A stretch of 64,000 bases of DNA from Cymodocea nodosa. Its lineage: Eukaryota; Streptophyta; Magnoliopsida; Alismatales; Cymodoceaceae. The notes beneath the pieces are model-generated. The model was not told the origin of the DNA. It saw only the letters and a program-made list of their open reading frames with translations, and did not search any database. This document shows, one piece after another, positions 37,901 to 56,299 of the stretch (position 1 is its first letter; each line of letters begins with the position of its first letter). A program made the translations under genes and the position numbers. The stretch spans positions 27,597,501 to 27,661,500 of the forward strand of contig CM072335.1 in NCBI GenBank assembly GCA_036874045.1. The letters are read 5' to 3'.

Positions 37901-40900
37901 TAAATAAGTTAAACATGCCAACACATTTATGACCTAAATCCATTTAATATAAACTCAAACCTATTTACCTAGCATGTTAGTGTATCAAATTAGCATGACA
38001 AGTCAAGAATTTCCAACTCTAATATCATGGAAAATACAAATAAATAAAAACCAAATTTTATTTGGTTAAAATGGTAAAAATTTTCAAAAAAAAAATCTAA
38101 TAGAAGATTTAGTGAAGTATAAGAATATAAGAAAAAGAAGATTCATGCTGTCAACCCACAGCGTAAGAGTAAGTTGTTTATTCTACTGAAAACACCATTC
38201 TACAAAATAATTTCCATGTTACTAAAGCAAATTGTTATAAAATACTTAGCTCCCAAATAGAAATACATATACTAATGTTTGAGAATTTTCTGGATTAAAT
38301 TAATATCCTCTCCACAAATGTGGCGGAATCTGAAATAAGCACATGTAGTTTTTAAAGGGGCAAGGGAATCAATACAGGTTACCAGGTGATTCTTGATTTT
38401 TCTGTAGAAAAGGAGATAATGGTAGATGCAATATTCTTTTAGAAGTAAACATGCACACAGAGAAAGATGCAGGAGATACCTGACACTGAACCTCAATGCC
38501 ACTGCAGTTTACAACCTCACAAGCTGACACAACATCCTGAATCAAATTACAGAAATATGTTTCAACAATTTTTCTCTTGCAAAAATAAGTTCCATGCTCT
38601 ACTATAAGGTATAGAATAATCTTTAAAGGACTGCAAAAATTTAGTACTAACCATAAATAAAATTCCCACTTTGGTGCACTTATCAATCGTTATATTGTTC
38701 ACTTTCCCTGCATGGTATGTGATTCACAATATTATCCAACAGCTCATGCTTACGAAATTACCAACAGGTTACCACTAGATCGATTCCTCTATAAATAGTG
38801 TGAATGAATTACCTTTTACTTGCAGGACAGAATCTTTGCATCCAAAGATATAGACAGATTGTTTGGAGTCACAGTCATCAATTACCAAACTTTTCTTTCC
38901 TACCTGATTCTCTACAACCCACCTACCGAGATATGTAGAAATGTGGACAAAGGATGCAACAATCAAATAAAATGTTTTTGAGGAATATGTATAGCATTAA
39001 AGACAACAAATAAGAACAGCATTTGTACTTGCGACCCATTTGCAGCTCCAACTTTGGAGGTCCAGTTTTGAAGGAGAATGAACTGGCACGAGGAGCTTCT
39101 TTTTCACTTGTGGCTGCAGAAACTACACCAGTTTTATCAGTTTGATTCTTGGTTTTCATGTCAGAAGTGACCTTTCTCAGACCTGTGAATGGGTTGCAAA
39201 CTATCACCATCTTTCATTTGTACAACAAATATGAAATAATACAAATCCTAGCAAAAAAAGCTAACCTGCAGTGGCAGGCTTGCCAGAGTTAATCTCTTGG
39301 AAAACAGCACTCATTCCTACTTTGGGGCGTGCAGGTGCAGCCTCTGAACCAGTAAGTGATCCACACGGAGGTGGTGGGGGGACAGCTGGAGTCTTTGATG
39401 AGGAAGCTTTTGAAGTGGTTGGAGATGGTGATGAACCAGAGGTAGGTCCACTAGCAGTAGCACTCCAAACAGGACCCAAAGGGTAAAAACTCTTGACAAA
39501 ATCCCGCAAACCAGGTAAGTATACCTCCTTCAAAGCTTTTGCCCACTCCACGTGATCTGGGTCCTTATTTCTGTACTCTACAAGAATCTGATAGCAATGA
39601 AAAAGAATCACTAGAAATTCTAGATAAATGTAAATATACATCCTGCAGACAGTTTAAATTGGCCTTTCTTTGATGATAATCTTGGCTTTAACCAGCTATT
39701 AAAGGAGGGTTTAACCAACAAAACCAAATAAGGTGAGCAAGAGCTATGACCTCAATTTCCTCAATAAAATCATTCCCAATGTACTGATACATGAACTAAT
39801 GTTTGTACAACTTCAATCTGGAATCATATGAAGGATCATGTGATCCTACAACAATCTAGATACTAAACAAGACTTCTGAACAAATTTAGGCATGCATCAG
39901 TACATGATGGCTTAATAGCTCAACAAAAAAGGTAACCATGTTAATAGCATGCTACAACAACAAAACAACCCATGTCATAATCAGACTACTGGGGTCGGCC
40001 ACATGTTAATAGCTCATGAGAAGGGTGAAAAATAAGATCACATAGACACACACCTCTCTCACTCTAGCTCTCAATTCATAGAAATTCCATTAATGATTTG
40101 GATCCTAAAACTAAATTAGTTCTCATATACCAATTAGAGGAATGGTAAACAATCTCTCCATGAATGAAGGTAAGGCTGCATAAAATTAGATCTTCTTGGG
40201 ATTCCATATTGGTAAGATCCTTTTGCATTGAGTTTATCTTTATCTTTTATGCAAATTATAGGAAGCAACAATTCAAACTTGTTACCGGATGAAATATGGT
40301 GATTGTGGTGATATCTTGGAAAGAAGAGGAAATATGAAAAAACATTGTATATATGTAAAGTGGATTTAATAACTTTTGTACACCTGTAACGTCAACAACG
40401 AATGCTATTTGCAAGTTCTTTTTCTTTTGAGAAAGATCTTTACTTGTATAGTGCAGCTTATCCAAATTCCAAATAATAGAGATGTATTCCTTGTATATTC
40501 TATTTTGCAATTTAAAATAAGGAGAGCTAAATCTTCCACATCATTATGAGATAAATAGAAAATGTAAAGATACAAGGATTTTGCAAGGGCAAACCTTATT
40601 ATTGTAGAATTCAGCCATCTGCCAGCACTCTTCCACATGTGAAATGGGTAGGCTCATGCCTTGAAAGCAGAAGAAGGCCAAAAGAACCATCAGTTATAAC
40701 AGATGTCATACATCACCATGAGTGAAAGGAAACACTCGAACACTCACCACAGTCTTTTCCTGTGTAAGCAATCCATGCCAAGGCAGTCAAACTGTCGGCG
40801 GCAGTTTTCAAGTGGTTGAAATAGTCCGGCCTTCTTCCTTCTGTCAAGGTATTAGCTTTCAAAATCACTTCATTCAACGGCTTCAGAAACTCTTGCAAAC

Positions 40901-41646
40901 CCGGCGTATCAGGTTTCTACATAAAAAATTGTCTCAGATCTAGGCAATAGTTATGATTAAATAATAAAAAACATTGATGAAATGAAACAGAGAAGGAGAC
41001 GGGAACAGATGAGCAGATGACAAACACCAGCCAGGAACAGAAAACGGATTTATCTTCGACACTAACCAATCCATCTGGAAAAGTTTAAAAAACCAGGAAA
41101 AAGGTGAAGATCCATCACTAGAATACCGTAAAAAAGAATGCCAGACGAAAAACAGACAAATACTAAACGATCAACAAAAACATCGGAGAACTCAGAGCTA
41201 AATCTCCAAATTTCAATGACAAAACATCGGAGCAAACATCCAAGCACCACCAATCTGAGAAGGTTGATCGTTTTCCCTAAAATAGCCTATCCAACGCACA
41301 GGACGAAACCCCACAACGACCATCTAAATACGATCTCCCAACAGACCTTCATCTGCTTGACCCTAACAAGCAATTCCTTCTGCACCGCGAACGCCTCCTG
41401 GACCAGCTTCGAGGCATCCGCGACCCTCCCCCCGATCTTCTCCCCCCCAACCACAACCCTCCCGACGGACTTCTCAATGAGCTCCTCGAACGCCACGATC
41501 GCCGGATCGACGACCGTGGAAGCAGCCGCGGCAGTAGCATCATCGTCCGCGGCCCCACCGCCCCGGGAGAAAGACCCAGCGGAAACCGAGATCACCTCCA
41601 GCCGCACGACCGCCGCCTCCAGCCGCTGGATCAGATCCTTCTCCAT
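34902..41646 (-). CDS. CAP1: Adenylyl cyclase-associated protein (CAP1)
   Basis: Actin-monomer recycling factor of the cytosol. In plants it speeds nucleotide exchange on G-actin together with ADF/cofilin. Exons on the minus strand: 41347-41646, 40748-40916, 40595-40659, 39266-39587, 39029-39182, 38813-38922, 38652-38707, 38480-38536, 35599-35742, 34902-34988; phases agree, giving 487 aa (Arabidopsis CAP1 is 476). The N-terminal coiled-coil motif is LIQRLEAAVVRLE, followed by the helical folded domain (about 45-215; LNEVILKANTLTEGRR; EWAKALKEVYLPGLRDFVK). A Pro run (PAVPPPPP) is followed by a WH2-like actin-binding motif (about 269-292; MSAVFQEINSGKPATAGLRK). The C-terminal CARP beta-helix covers about 325-487 (DSKQSVYIFGCKDSVLQVKG; SAPTISVDNTSGCQLYL; end SHSGG). 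Intron 8 is 2.85 kb and contains repeats. Start MEKDLIQRL is the family start. Confidence 0.95.
36213..36370. repeat. 79-bp tandem duplication in CAP1 intron
   Basis: Two adjacent near-identical copies start with tgtgggtgatctaagctgta at 36213 and at 36292 and run to 'gtagagccccata'. They differ at only a few bases ('aatatgttgtaatg' against 'aattggatgtaatg'), so the duplication is recent. Confidence 0.9.
36410..36730. repeat. Pyrimidine-rich tract in CAP1 intron (purine-rich on the transcribed sense)
   Basis: About 300 bp with a strong C/T bias on the plus strand (ccttcatcttcatcctccct and similar). It is a low-complexity stretch inside the largest CAP1 intron and explains the Arg/Glu- or Ser/Pro-rich open frames seen here, which I do not call as genes. 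Confidence 0.7.
39950..40015 (-). mobile_element. RTE-LINE 3' tail relic in CAP1 intron 3
   Basis: The sequence ctactggggtcggccacatg, preceded by an acaacaacaaaacaac run, matches the characteristic short 3' end of plant RTE LINEs. Compare the diverged version at about 21540-21570, ggggttggtcacatg. Only the terminal tens of bases are present. The orientation is inferred. Confidence 0.4.
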
Positions 41647-43200
41647 TTCCCTACCACTCTACTGCTCGGTCTCTCCTCCCACTTCTTCCGCACACCTCTC
41701 GGCTTGTGCCAGAACGTTTTGAATTATTTGGTTCGCCTTTTTTAGGGCATTTTTTCTCTCTTTTGAATGCCGAAAGGTGGTCGACGCTGTGCCCCATCAG
41801 CATCATTCCTTGTTCACCGCGCGTTTCTTTTCGCACGAATAGTCCTGTGTTTCTTGTATTTTACATGACCGGACCTTACGTTAGTGTTAGGTACATCAGG
41901 CTTGGCATTCTTTTTTTTAATTTTATTCTCGAATTATAAGAATGTTATCATTTTTAATTGAATATTTCCTTCGTTTTTAACATCGTGATTTTTTAATTAG
42001 AATATTCTCCTTCAAGAATAGACGCAGAGTTCTAGTGATTTTCTTATAAATCCTATTAGTATTTTATCCATTGGTGTACACCTCACAAATTGTCTGATAT
42101 GTCTTTTTGTTTTCTTTTGTCACTTTGCATCGATTTTTCTTTTATTTCTCAAAAGTTGTAAATTTTGTAACTTTTTTATTCTTGCGATGGTTTCGTAAAT
42201 ATATATATATATATATATACTCTTTATCTTTAAAAAAAGGCACATCAAAAATATAATTCTTGGATATACAATATTTTTATTCACAATCATTTTATAAATC
42301 CATCAATCAAGCCCATATAGGCCTATGCATCACAATTTCTGGGCCCAACTGGAACATCTATCATTGTGCTGCATGCATGCTATCATTCGGTGAACTTCCC
42401 AGTGAAAAAGGAAGGCTTCGTGCCACTACCGTCAAACTCAATATATATATTTGGTGAAATTTTCTTCTTGCACGTGAAATATTACTCAATATTAGTTATA
42501 TTTTGGTGATTATAGATAAATAGGAATATATAACGCGACTATAAGGAATAGATCTGCACAACTTAGTACCTCAGCAATTGAGCAACAAAAGAAATAACGA
42601 AATGAGCGACTGGAACCAAGGGACCACTAATTTGCTTGGTAACGCTCATAAGGCCGACGCATCAAGTACACAAGCCACTCGCAAAAGAGCACCCTCCATC
42701 TTTTTTCACTTATACCATTTATCGTCGCAACAACAATTAGATAACTGAATATTAAAGGCTACGAATACAAATATACGTACATCAGATCCTTGTACTACAA
42801 TATTTGAAGGGTCATTTTCCTTAATGTGGTCATCAGAAAGTGTTGCGTATGATATCAGAATCCAGTTTCCTCAATTACAACGGACGCTAAACGTATGACC
42901 AAGCCATTGTAGAACAGAATGTCGGCATTCAAATGGGTGAAAATTGATTTGTTAAGCAAATACAAAAGCAATAAAATAATGGCAACCAAGACACGAATAT
43001 CGTCAAAGCAATAAAACAGGAAATCTGATCATCAAAGCATGAGTTCGATATCAGCTCTATGGCTGTCAAGAGAAGCAACCGTAAGTGGCCACGAAGATAC
43101 AAAAATAAAAGAACGTGTAAACCAAAGACATCCAGTCAACCCCAACTAGTTGTAGAACAAGCAGTGAAATTGAAACTTTTATAATAAGGATGCTTCACAT
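41647..43200. other. CAP1 promoter and intergenic DNA
   Basis: The first about 250 bp upstream of the CAP1 start are CT-rich, as expected of a leader/promoter. An (AT)n run lies at about 42199-42220. No coding region is recognised. Around 43130-43155 the phrase agtcaaccccaactagttg may be another diverged RTE tail. Confidence 0.45.
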
Positions 43201-43724
43201 CAAGGGAGCCAACGGCCTTACCAACTTACAAGTTGCTCTGTTTCAATGTAGTACATCAAACAGACGGTATACATCAATGTAATCTGAAAGACATACATAA
43301 AGGTTTTCTTCTGTACGCATTGTCCCCGTAACAGCAATCAATATTACACCACAAGCAGCAACATTCATAGAATAAGTCACCAAGCCATAAAAAATTTCGT
43401 CAGACGACGAATTGATAATATGCAAGCAGCATAACGAATCCTTTAGTATTTATGAACAAGCGCCGCCGTCAACAGAAAAGACCCGTGCTTTGTTTAACAC
43501 CTCTACTGCCGCTTCTGAAAATCAAGTCCTGCAACATATGTATCATACATCAGAAAATAACAAAAAGACAAAGTTCGAAACTGAAACGAAAGTCCAGAAA
43601 AAGTACAAACCTGCGCATTAGCTACAAATATTTTGAAACTCCTTGAATCTTCAATTCTTCATTCCGTGGCACTGTATCATGTGGTAGAAATCAGGCAGTG
43701 CGTCACTATTCATAGAACTTCACC

Positions 43725-44035
43725 TGCATCACTTGGGGAAGGCAGGGATCTTCATCTAACGCCCTTTACACGTAACAGATCTACAAGTCCAAATAAGGAG
43801 AGCATCAATTGTGCCGTAGTGCTTCATCTGCATCCCTTGGGGAAGACAGAGATATTGTTCTAACGCCTGTTACTCGTAACATTTAACATTCATATTCCGA
43901 GGCTCAGTATCGAGACAAATTTACAAGTCGAAATTAGGAGCATCAAATGTGTCGTGAACTTCATTCATTCATCATCTCCATCTCTTGGGGAAGACAGGGA
44001 GCTTGTTCTAACGCCAGTTACTCGTAACACTGAAC
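43725..44035. repeat. Three-copy tandem array, unit about 105-150 bp
   Basis: Three diverged copies share the order cttcatctgcatc(c/a)cttggggaag(a/g)cag, then g(a/c)t...ttctaacgcc, then ttac(t/a)cgtaaca, and then acaagtc..aaat.aggag and agcatcaa. Core positions (ttggggaag) are near 43733, 43838 and 43986. The uneven spacing is due to insertions between copies. Confidence 0.8.
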
Positions 44036-44670
44036 ATTTATATTTAAATTTTTGAAGACCAAGAAACGACTCAATAAAACAATAGACATTGCTCTACGTT
44101 TTGCAAATCGACACACTGCTCAGCTTAACAACTCAACAACAGGTAACATTTTTTATTTAACAATCACACAGTATTCTCATACCAATAGACAAATATGTAT
44201 GCTAACAGTTGCGGGACGAACCACACATAGAAGCACACACGGATTACTAATATAAAAGGCATCATTGCGTTAATAACGATTATACTGGGGCCATGCAAGA
44301 ATTTCAAGACGATTGATATTCACAAGCATCAGAATTAGATGAATGGAGATGGCACGTGAGGATGAAGACCAACATAAGATTAGCTGATCGTGCTTGTTAA
44401 CCAGATTAGCATATCCCATACGGTACGAACACATACATGGTATCGTGCACCCACAACATTCACACCCTCCTTTTTTCCTTAAAGATCACGAAACCAGGCT
44501 ATTGACATAGGAGCACAAACATCCTCAAGACAAAATTAAAGGGCGGTCGGTCCCATGTACTGCAGGAGACTTAGCCCTTTCTTTTGAGTATATCCATATT
44601 CCATTACCCTAAAAAAAAATAGTAGCGATAGACCTAGAATTTGGTACAACCATCTAGATAAGTTGAGTTT

Positions 44671-44920
44671 GAGTAAACTACAAAACAGACGCCACGAGAC
44701 ATATCATTTATGCAATGTTAATATCATGCCGATATGGTGAGTTTGGGACTACAATTTCGAGTAAACCATAAAACAAATACAATGGGGCATATATCATTTT
44801 TTGCAATATTTAATATCATGTCGATGTGATGAGTTCGAGGCTACAATTTCGAGTAAACTATAAAATAAACACTATGTGACATATATCACTTTTGCAGTAT
44901 TAATACCATGTCGAGCAAGA
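44671..44920. repeat. Three-copy tandem array, unit about 90 bp
   Basis: Copies start with gagtaaac at 44671, 44759 and 44851. Each runs through a(c/t)aaaacaaa, then gacatat(at)c, then a 'gcaat..ttaatatcatg.cgatatg' block and 'gagttcgaggctacaatttc'. The third copy is cut short after 'accatgtcgag'. Confidence 0.85.
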
Positions 44921-46620
44921 TCCAAACGGCAATGATGTCCAAGCTGAAATGATCAAATATTGTTTAATTTTGGAATATACTCTAGTAGCAATGAATAAAC
45001 TTTTAGATTTAAAATGATGATGTAAAACCAATGTACTCTACTAGTAATATACTCTACTGTCCTGTTATTACTGATGTACAAACATGGCGAATATCTCATG
45101 ATGAAGATTTTCAAATTAATTTTCCCACTAGGAGATGTAGAAATGATGCACATAAATTTTATAAGTTTATGCTCACATATTTAACAGTAGGACCAATACT
45201 AGCTGGTTAAGAATTATAAGAAAATTTAAAATATGTAATTTTCCAGAAGATTTGTCAATCAATAGATGTTGTAATAAACAGCAATGTAAAATGGAGATTA
45301 AAGTAGCAGATTACCTCTCATAGTGCTCGAATTGCAAGGGAGATAGTCATTTATTTTGAATACCAAACGATCTCCATTTTGGAATAACCCCCGTTGGTGT
45401 TGTGTGTGGCGTGAATGCAGTTGATTGTGCAAAAAGATAGCACACACAAATGCAAAAGCAAAGAGAAAGAGAAAGAGAGAGAGAGGGAGAGGGGGGGAGG
45501 AATCCCGGGGTAAAAAAAATACATCCCGTGCGATCCCCTCCCCCGAAACACGCAAAAAGGATCTATTTTTATTAGTTTGATGGCCTGCCATGCGAGCGCA
45601 CCCAACATGGCAAAGGCCTAGAGACAAGTACATACCAGCCGCCTTCGCGGTAAACATGATTACCTTACCGTTCTCTGGTTTCCATCGAAATCTACAACAA
45701 AACAACATCAACAGCAAAATTCCAACGTATGAATCTCTCGGCCACCGAAGGAACATACAACGGACAGAACAACGATAACCAATTCACGGAAGTAGAGCTC
45801 CTGCAATCAGAAGAAATCAGAAGACTCAACCAAGCCAAGAAAAATCGCCACGATTGGAGCACAAGTGTCCACCCTTATATCCACATGATGGAGTAAGCCA
45901 AGAAAACCAAGTCCTGGAAGGAAAAGGCAAACAACAAATGATGAAGCCAAAAAGTCGTTGACGCATGAAACTTTTAAAATAAAACCAATAACGACGTTTG
46001 CAAATAAATCGTACCTTCTCTGTCGCGGAAACAACTGGATCTAATTCGATCGACACGATAATGCAAGAATCCACGAAGTTCTGATGAAATCATGATGCCT
46101 CGATCCAGCAACCGTTCAATACATCACCATCTTACAAGCCTCTCATGTGTTCGACCAAAATAAAACTTCTCTCGTTCATGTGTAAGACAACTCGGATGCT
46201 TCCCAAACCTGAGAAAACAGAGAACGACCGATCCACACAAAGAAGAAACAGAAAAAAAGAAAAAACAGACGATCAACACAGAAGAAAACCAAAAACATCT
46301 ACCGATCTTACAAACAACCTGCATGTTCATATGAAAACCTTTGAAATCGAAGTCAACAAATAGGCCAGAAATTGAAGAAGATCCATGGAAGATTTGGGGG
46401 AAGAGGGTTGGGATTCTGAAAAGGGGGCGAAAGCCGTGGACGGGAAAGGAAGGGATGGAGTACTGTGTGTGTGGTGGGTGGGAGGTCGTAGTTATATCGA
46501 TCGATCGAGGATGATCAACGGTTGGGATATCGCAGATCTGACATCAATGGCGGAAACTTGGTTCGTTGGTCCGATTCTTGCGTATTGCATGAGTTCGACG
46601 GGAACGGGAGAATAGGTTTG

Positions 46621-48167
46621 CTTACCACGGGTTTGTATGTGTACTTAACGGGAGAAGAAGATAACAAATAAAATAATGAAAAAATTGATAACTTTTTTAA
46701 AAAATAAAATATTTTTTGTAATTTTGTATTTAACAAAAAAAATTCAATTTCAAATTCAAATGTTAATGCACTTCACGATGAAAATTTAAAGAAAAAAAAG
46801 TTAATTTATGTATAATCATCTAGCTTGCATCAATTATACTTAATTTGTCATAATCATTTACTTTACATGTTCATTTTCCGTCGTCATCACACAATCACCT
46901 TGTTACTACTTACAATCGCATTATTTTTTCCTTTATTTGATAAAAAATGTGGGCAAATATTTCTTTTACATGCAGCAAATGGCAATAAATTTTTAACTTT
47001 TTTGGATTGACACAGATATTTATTAAATCTAAAAAAAATTCTTTTATTTTCTTTTCTGTCAATTTCTTTAGCCACAAACATCACCTAAGTGTACATTATA
47101 GCATATTTATTTTAATTAATATAAAGGTATATTTCTTACTTACCATAAGGTTCGAGCTTTTGAAAATACAATATGTGAAATTTTATTACAAAAAATTGCA
47201 TAAATAGCGGTAACATTATTATTTATGAAATGTAACTTTAGATGTTAAAATTAATTTTGCAGAAAGAGAAGTAAAACGTGAGTTATAAAAACCTTTACTG
47301 GTAATTACACAATGACCGTATTAAAAAAATACACCAAGGATGATACGATTAACACTAAACCTTTTAATCATCTACTTCGATGTAAACGGGGTCGAGTGTT
47401 TAAAAATAAGCAAAAAAATACTGTCATTACCAGTAACATTTATTGAACAGGTTAATTATCACTAATCAAATCAATTCACGCTTGCAAATATTTCCAAGAA
47501 ATAAATAAAGTGAAGATTTGAAGAGAGAGATTTTTATTTTTATTTTTATTTCTATTTATGTTTACAAAGGAGCGTTCCCTGACGTGGTACACTGGAATAA
47601 GTAATGGAATATATAGATTGGAACGGAATCAGATTAAATAGGCCTCAGTTTAATTTATTATTGTGTTTGATACAAAAACGACATTATAAGGAATGCCTAT
47701 TATATAATGTTTGCAGCGAATAGTACTTCTTGACGCCGAGAGAGGAGACGGTGAAATTAATAGCAAAAGATATAGATGTTCATTAATGAGGGATACTTTT
47801 GCAGACAGAAACGGACACCCATACCACAAATGAAGAATGTTTGAGTAACACAGAAAAATAAAAAAAAAGGTAGATTGTATATTATATATATATATATATA
47901 TGAATATAATACCAGGCATTTCAACAATGATTATATATCTTATATGAATATGCTTAATAACATATTTATCCTTAACAACTACGACTCAACTATAACACAA
48001 GATTGAAGAGTCTTTTACTATTTTTTGATCATGAACTTGAATCTCTTACCATACATTAATCCCTGATTGAATCTGTAGCTTGACGCAATGCTCTGTAACA
48101 CAAATTTACATAAACGGACGGGTACATCAGTCACACAAGCAAACCCGTTTATGATCCGTTAATTTGT
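46621..48167. other. AT-rich intergenic DNA and DWF4 3' flank
   Basis: No coding signal. It contains a (TTTTTA)-like run near 47530-47560 and a (TA)n run near 47883-47900. The last 200-300 bp next to 48168 would be the DWF4 3' UTR. Confidence 0.5.
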
Positions 48168-55294
<7,127 letters not shown>

Positions 55295-55656
55295 CTTCCA
55301 CCGTTCTCGGCGATTAATTGTCGGTGCCGTGGACGACAAGCGACAACTCAGAACGGTAGAACGCGATGGCCGGACGATGGGCTCCGGGTCTCGTTTCCCC
55401 CGGTGGTCTTAAAGGCCGAGGCTCGGGGGAAAAATTAAGGAAAAGCCCTCCTGGTTTCCTTGATTGCGGAAGATAGCGGGAAATGGTCGGGCGATATACA
55501 TTACGGAAAAGTAGAGTATATTCCCTAATTCTCGTGATAAAAGTTGCGACATTGAGGTCATCGTCCATGATTGGGCTCGTGGGGGTTGCTTGGACTTTTC
55601 TGCAAATTTCTTTTTGCCCGCCTTGTGATGTACCTTGGACCCACCGGCCACCCCCG

Positions 55657-56299
55657 CGTGCGGACAATGATGTCCGATTTAATATTGTTACTGTTTTAAA
55701 GGAAAAAGAAAACGCATTCCACCCCCTCCCCCATCACTTTCATTTACAATTAATGCCACAACTCTCTCTCTCTCTTACAGGTAAGGAGTGAATGTACTGC
55801 AACTTTTTACAATTACAGAGGAGTTCTTGTCTTTAAATCTAATTCTCTGACGCACCTTGGAATATTGTTAGCGACGCACCTTGGAATATTGTTAGCGACG
55901 CAAATGGATTATTTTCACTTGAAAATTTTAAATTTTAATCATCTGTACGGCAGCAATCGATGATGGTCTTAATACGACGGCATCGCACTCTTGTTAGCAT
56001 GATGTACTCTGCACACATGTGAATCGATCTGTAAATATTTGAATTTATGCGTAATCAAATCAAAGCTTAAGTTCTTTTATGCGAATCGAAAAAAGAGTCG
56101 GCGTGCGTAGGGTGGAAAGGACGATAGATGTGTGCGAGCATGCAGTTTAAAAAAAAAGAAAAAAGAAAAAAAATGTAACCATGCGCGAAGATGTGTGGTG
56201 CGTTGGATGGACGATAAGAATAATACATCACGTAACGATAACATTAACGCAAGCAATTGTCCATGACAAGGTAAAAGAAAACGCAACCTGACACGTGTG
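55657..56299. promoter_or_regulatory. BRRE-type motifs upstream of DWF4
   Basis: CGTGCG at 55657-55662 and 56102-56107, and CGTGTG at 56294-56299 overlapping a CACGTG G-box (56292-56297), match the brassinosteroid-response element CGTG(T/C)G bound by BZR1. They lie 0.36-1.0 kb upstream of the DWF4 start. DWF4 is a known feedback target of BZR1 in Arabidopsis. Hexamers can occur by chance, so this is suggestive only. Confidence 0.4.
55849..55896. repeat. Perfect 24-bp tandem duplication upstream of DWF4
   Basis: The unit gacgcaccttggaatattgt plus tagc occurs twice without a mismatch. It is followed by the first five bases (gacgc) of a third copy. It lies about 560 bp upstream of the chosen DWF4 ATG. 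Confidence 0.9.

Larger units (their letters stand above)
43200..46620 (-). ncRNA. Candidate spliced non-coding transcript (or unrecognised small gene)
   Basis: No conserved protein is found on either strand, yet the minus strand has an unusual number of good splice sites in order. There is an acceptor ending ttttctcag near 46211, a donor GAGAAG|gtacga near 46015, an acceptor tgattgcag near 45800 and an acceptor ttttgttgtag near 45692. Donors follow at about 45669 (ACG|gtaagg) and about 45317 (GAGAG|gtaatc), and there is an acceptor atatgttgcag near 43530. The DNA also has balanced base composition compared with its AT-rich neighbours. This could be a lncRNA, a primary microRNA transcript or the UTRs of a small-protein gene. 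I found no known mature microRNA. The exact ends are unknown. Confidence 0.25.

Noticed and set aside
41138..41722. 194-codon plus-strand open frame
   Set aside because: Antisense of CAP1 exon 1 and its leader; Thr/Ser-rich by codon mirroring.
43725..44920. CRISPR-like array
   Set aside because: Eukaryotic context, units of about 90-150 bp with repeat-like spacers; not a CRISPR structure.
45298..45756. 152-codon minus-strand open frame
   Set aside because: Crosses likely splice sites, contains an Ser/Phe/Leu run from a (GA)n tract, and matches no family I know; treated only as part of the candidate non-coding locus.
44080..46400. Known conserved microRNA precursor
   Set aside because: I looked for mature sequences of the common conserved families (miR156 to miR408) on both strands and saw none.
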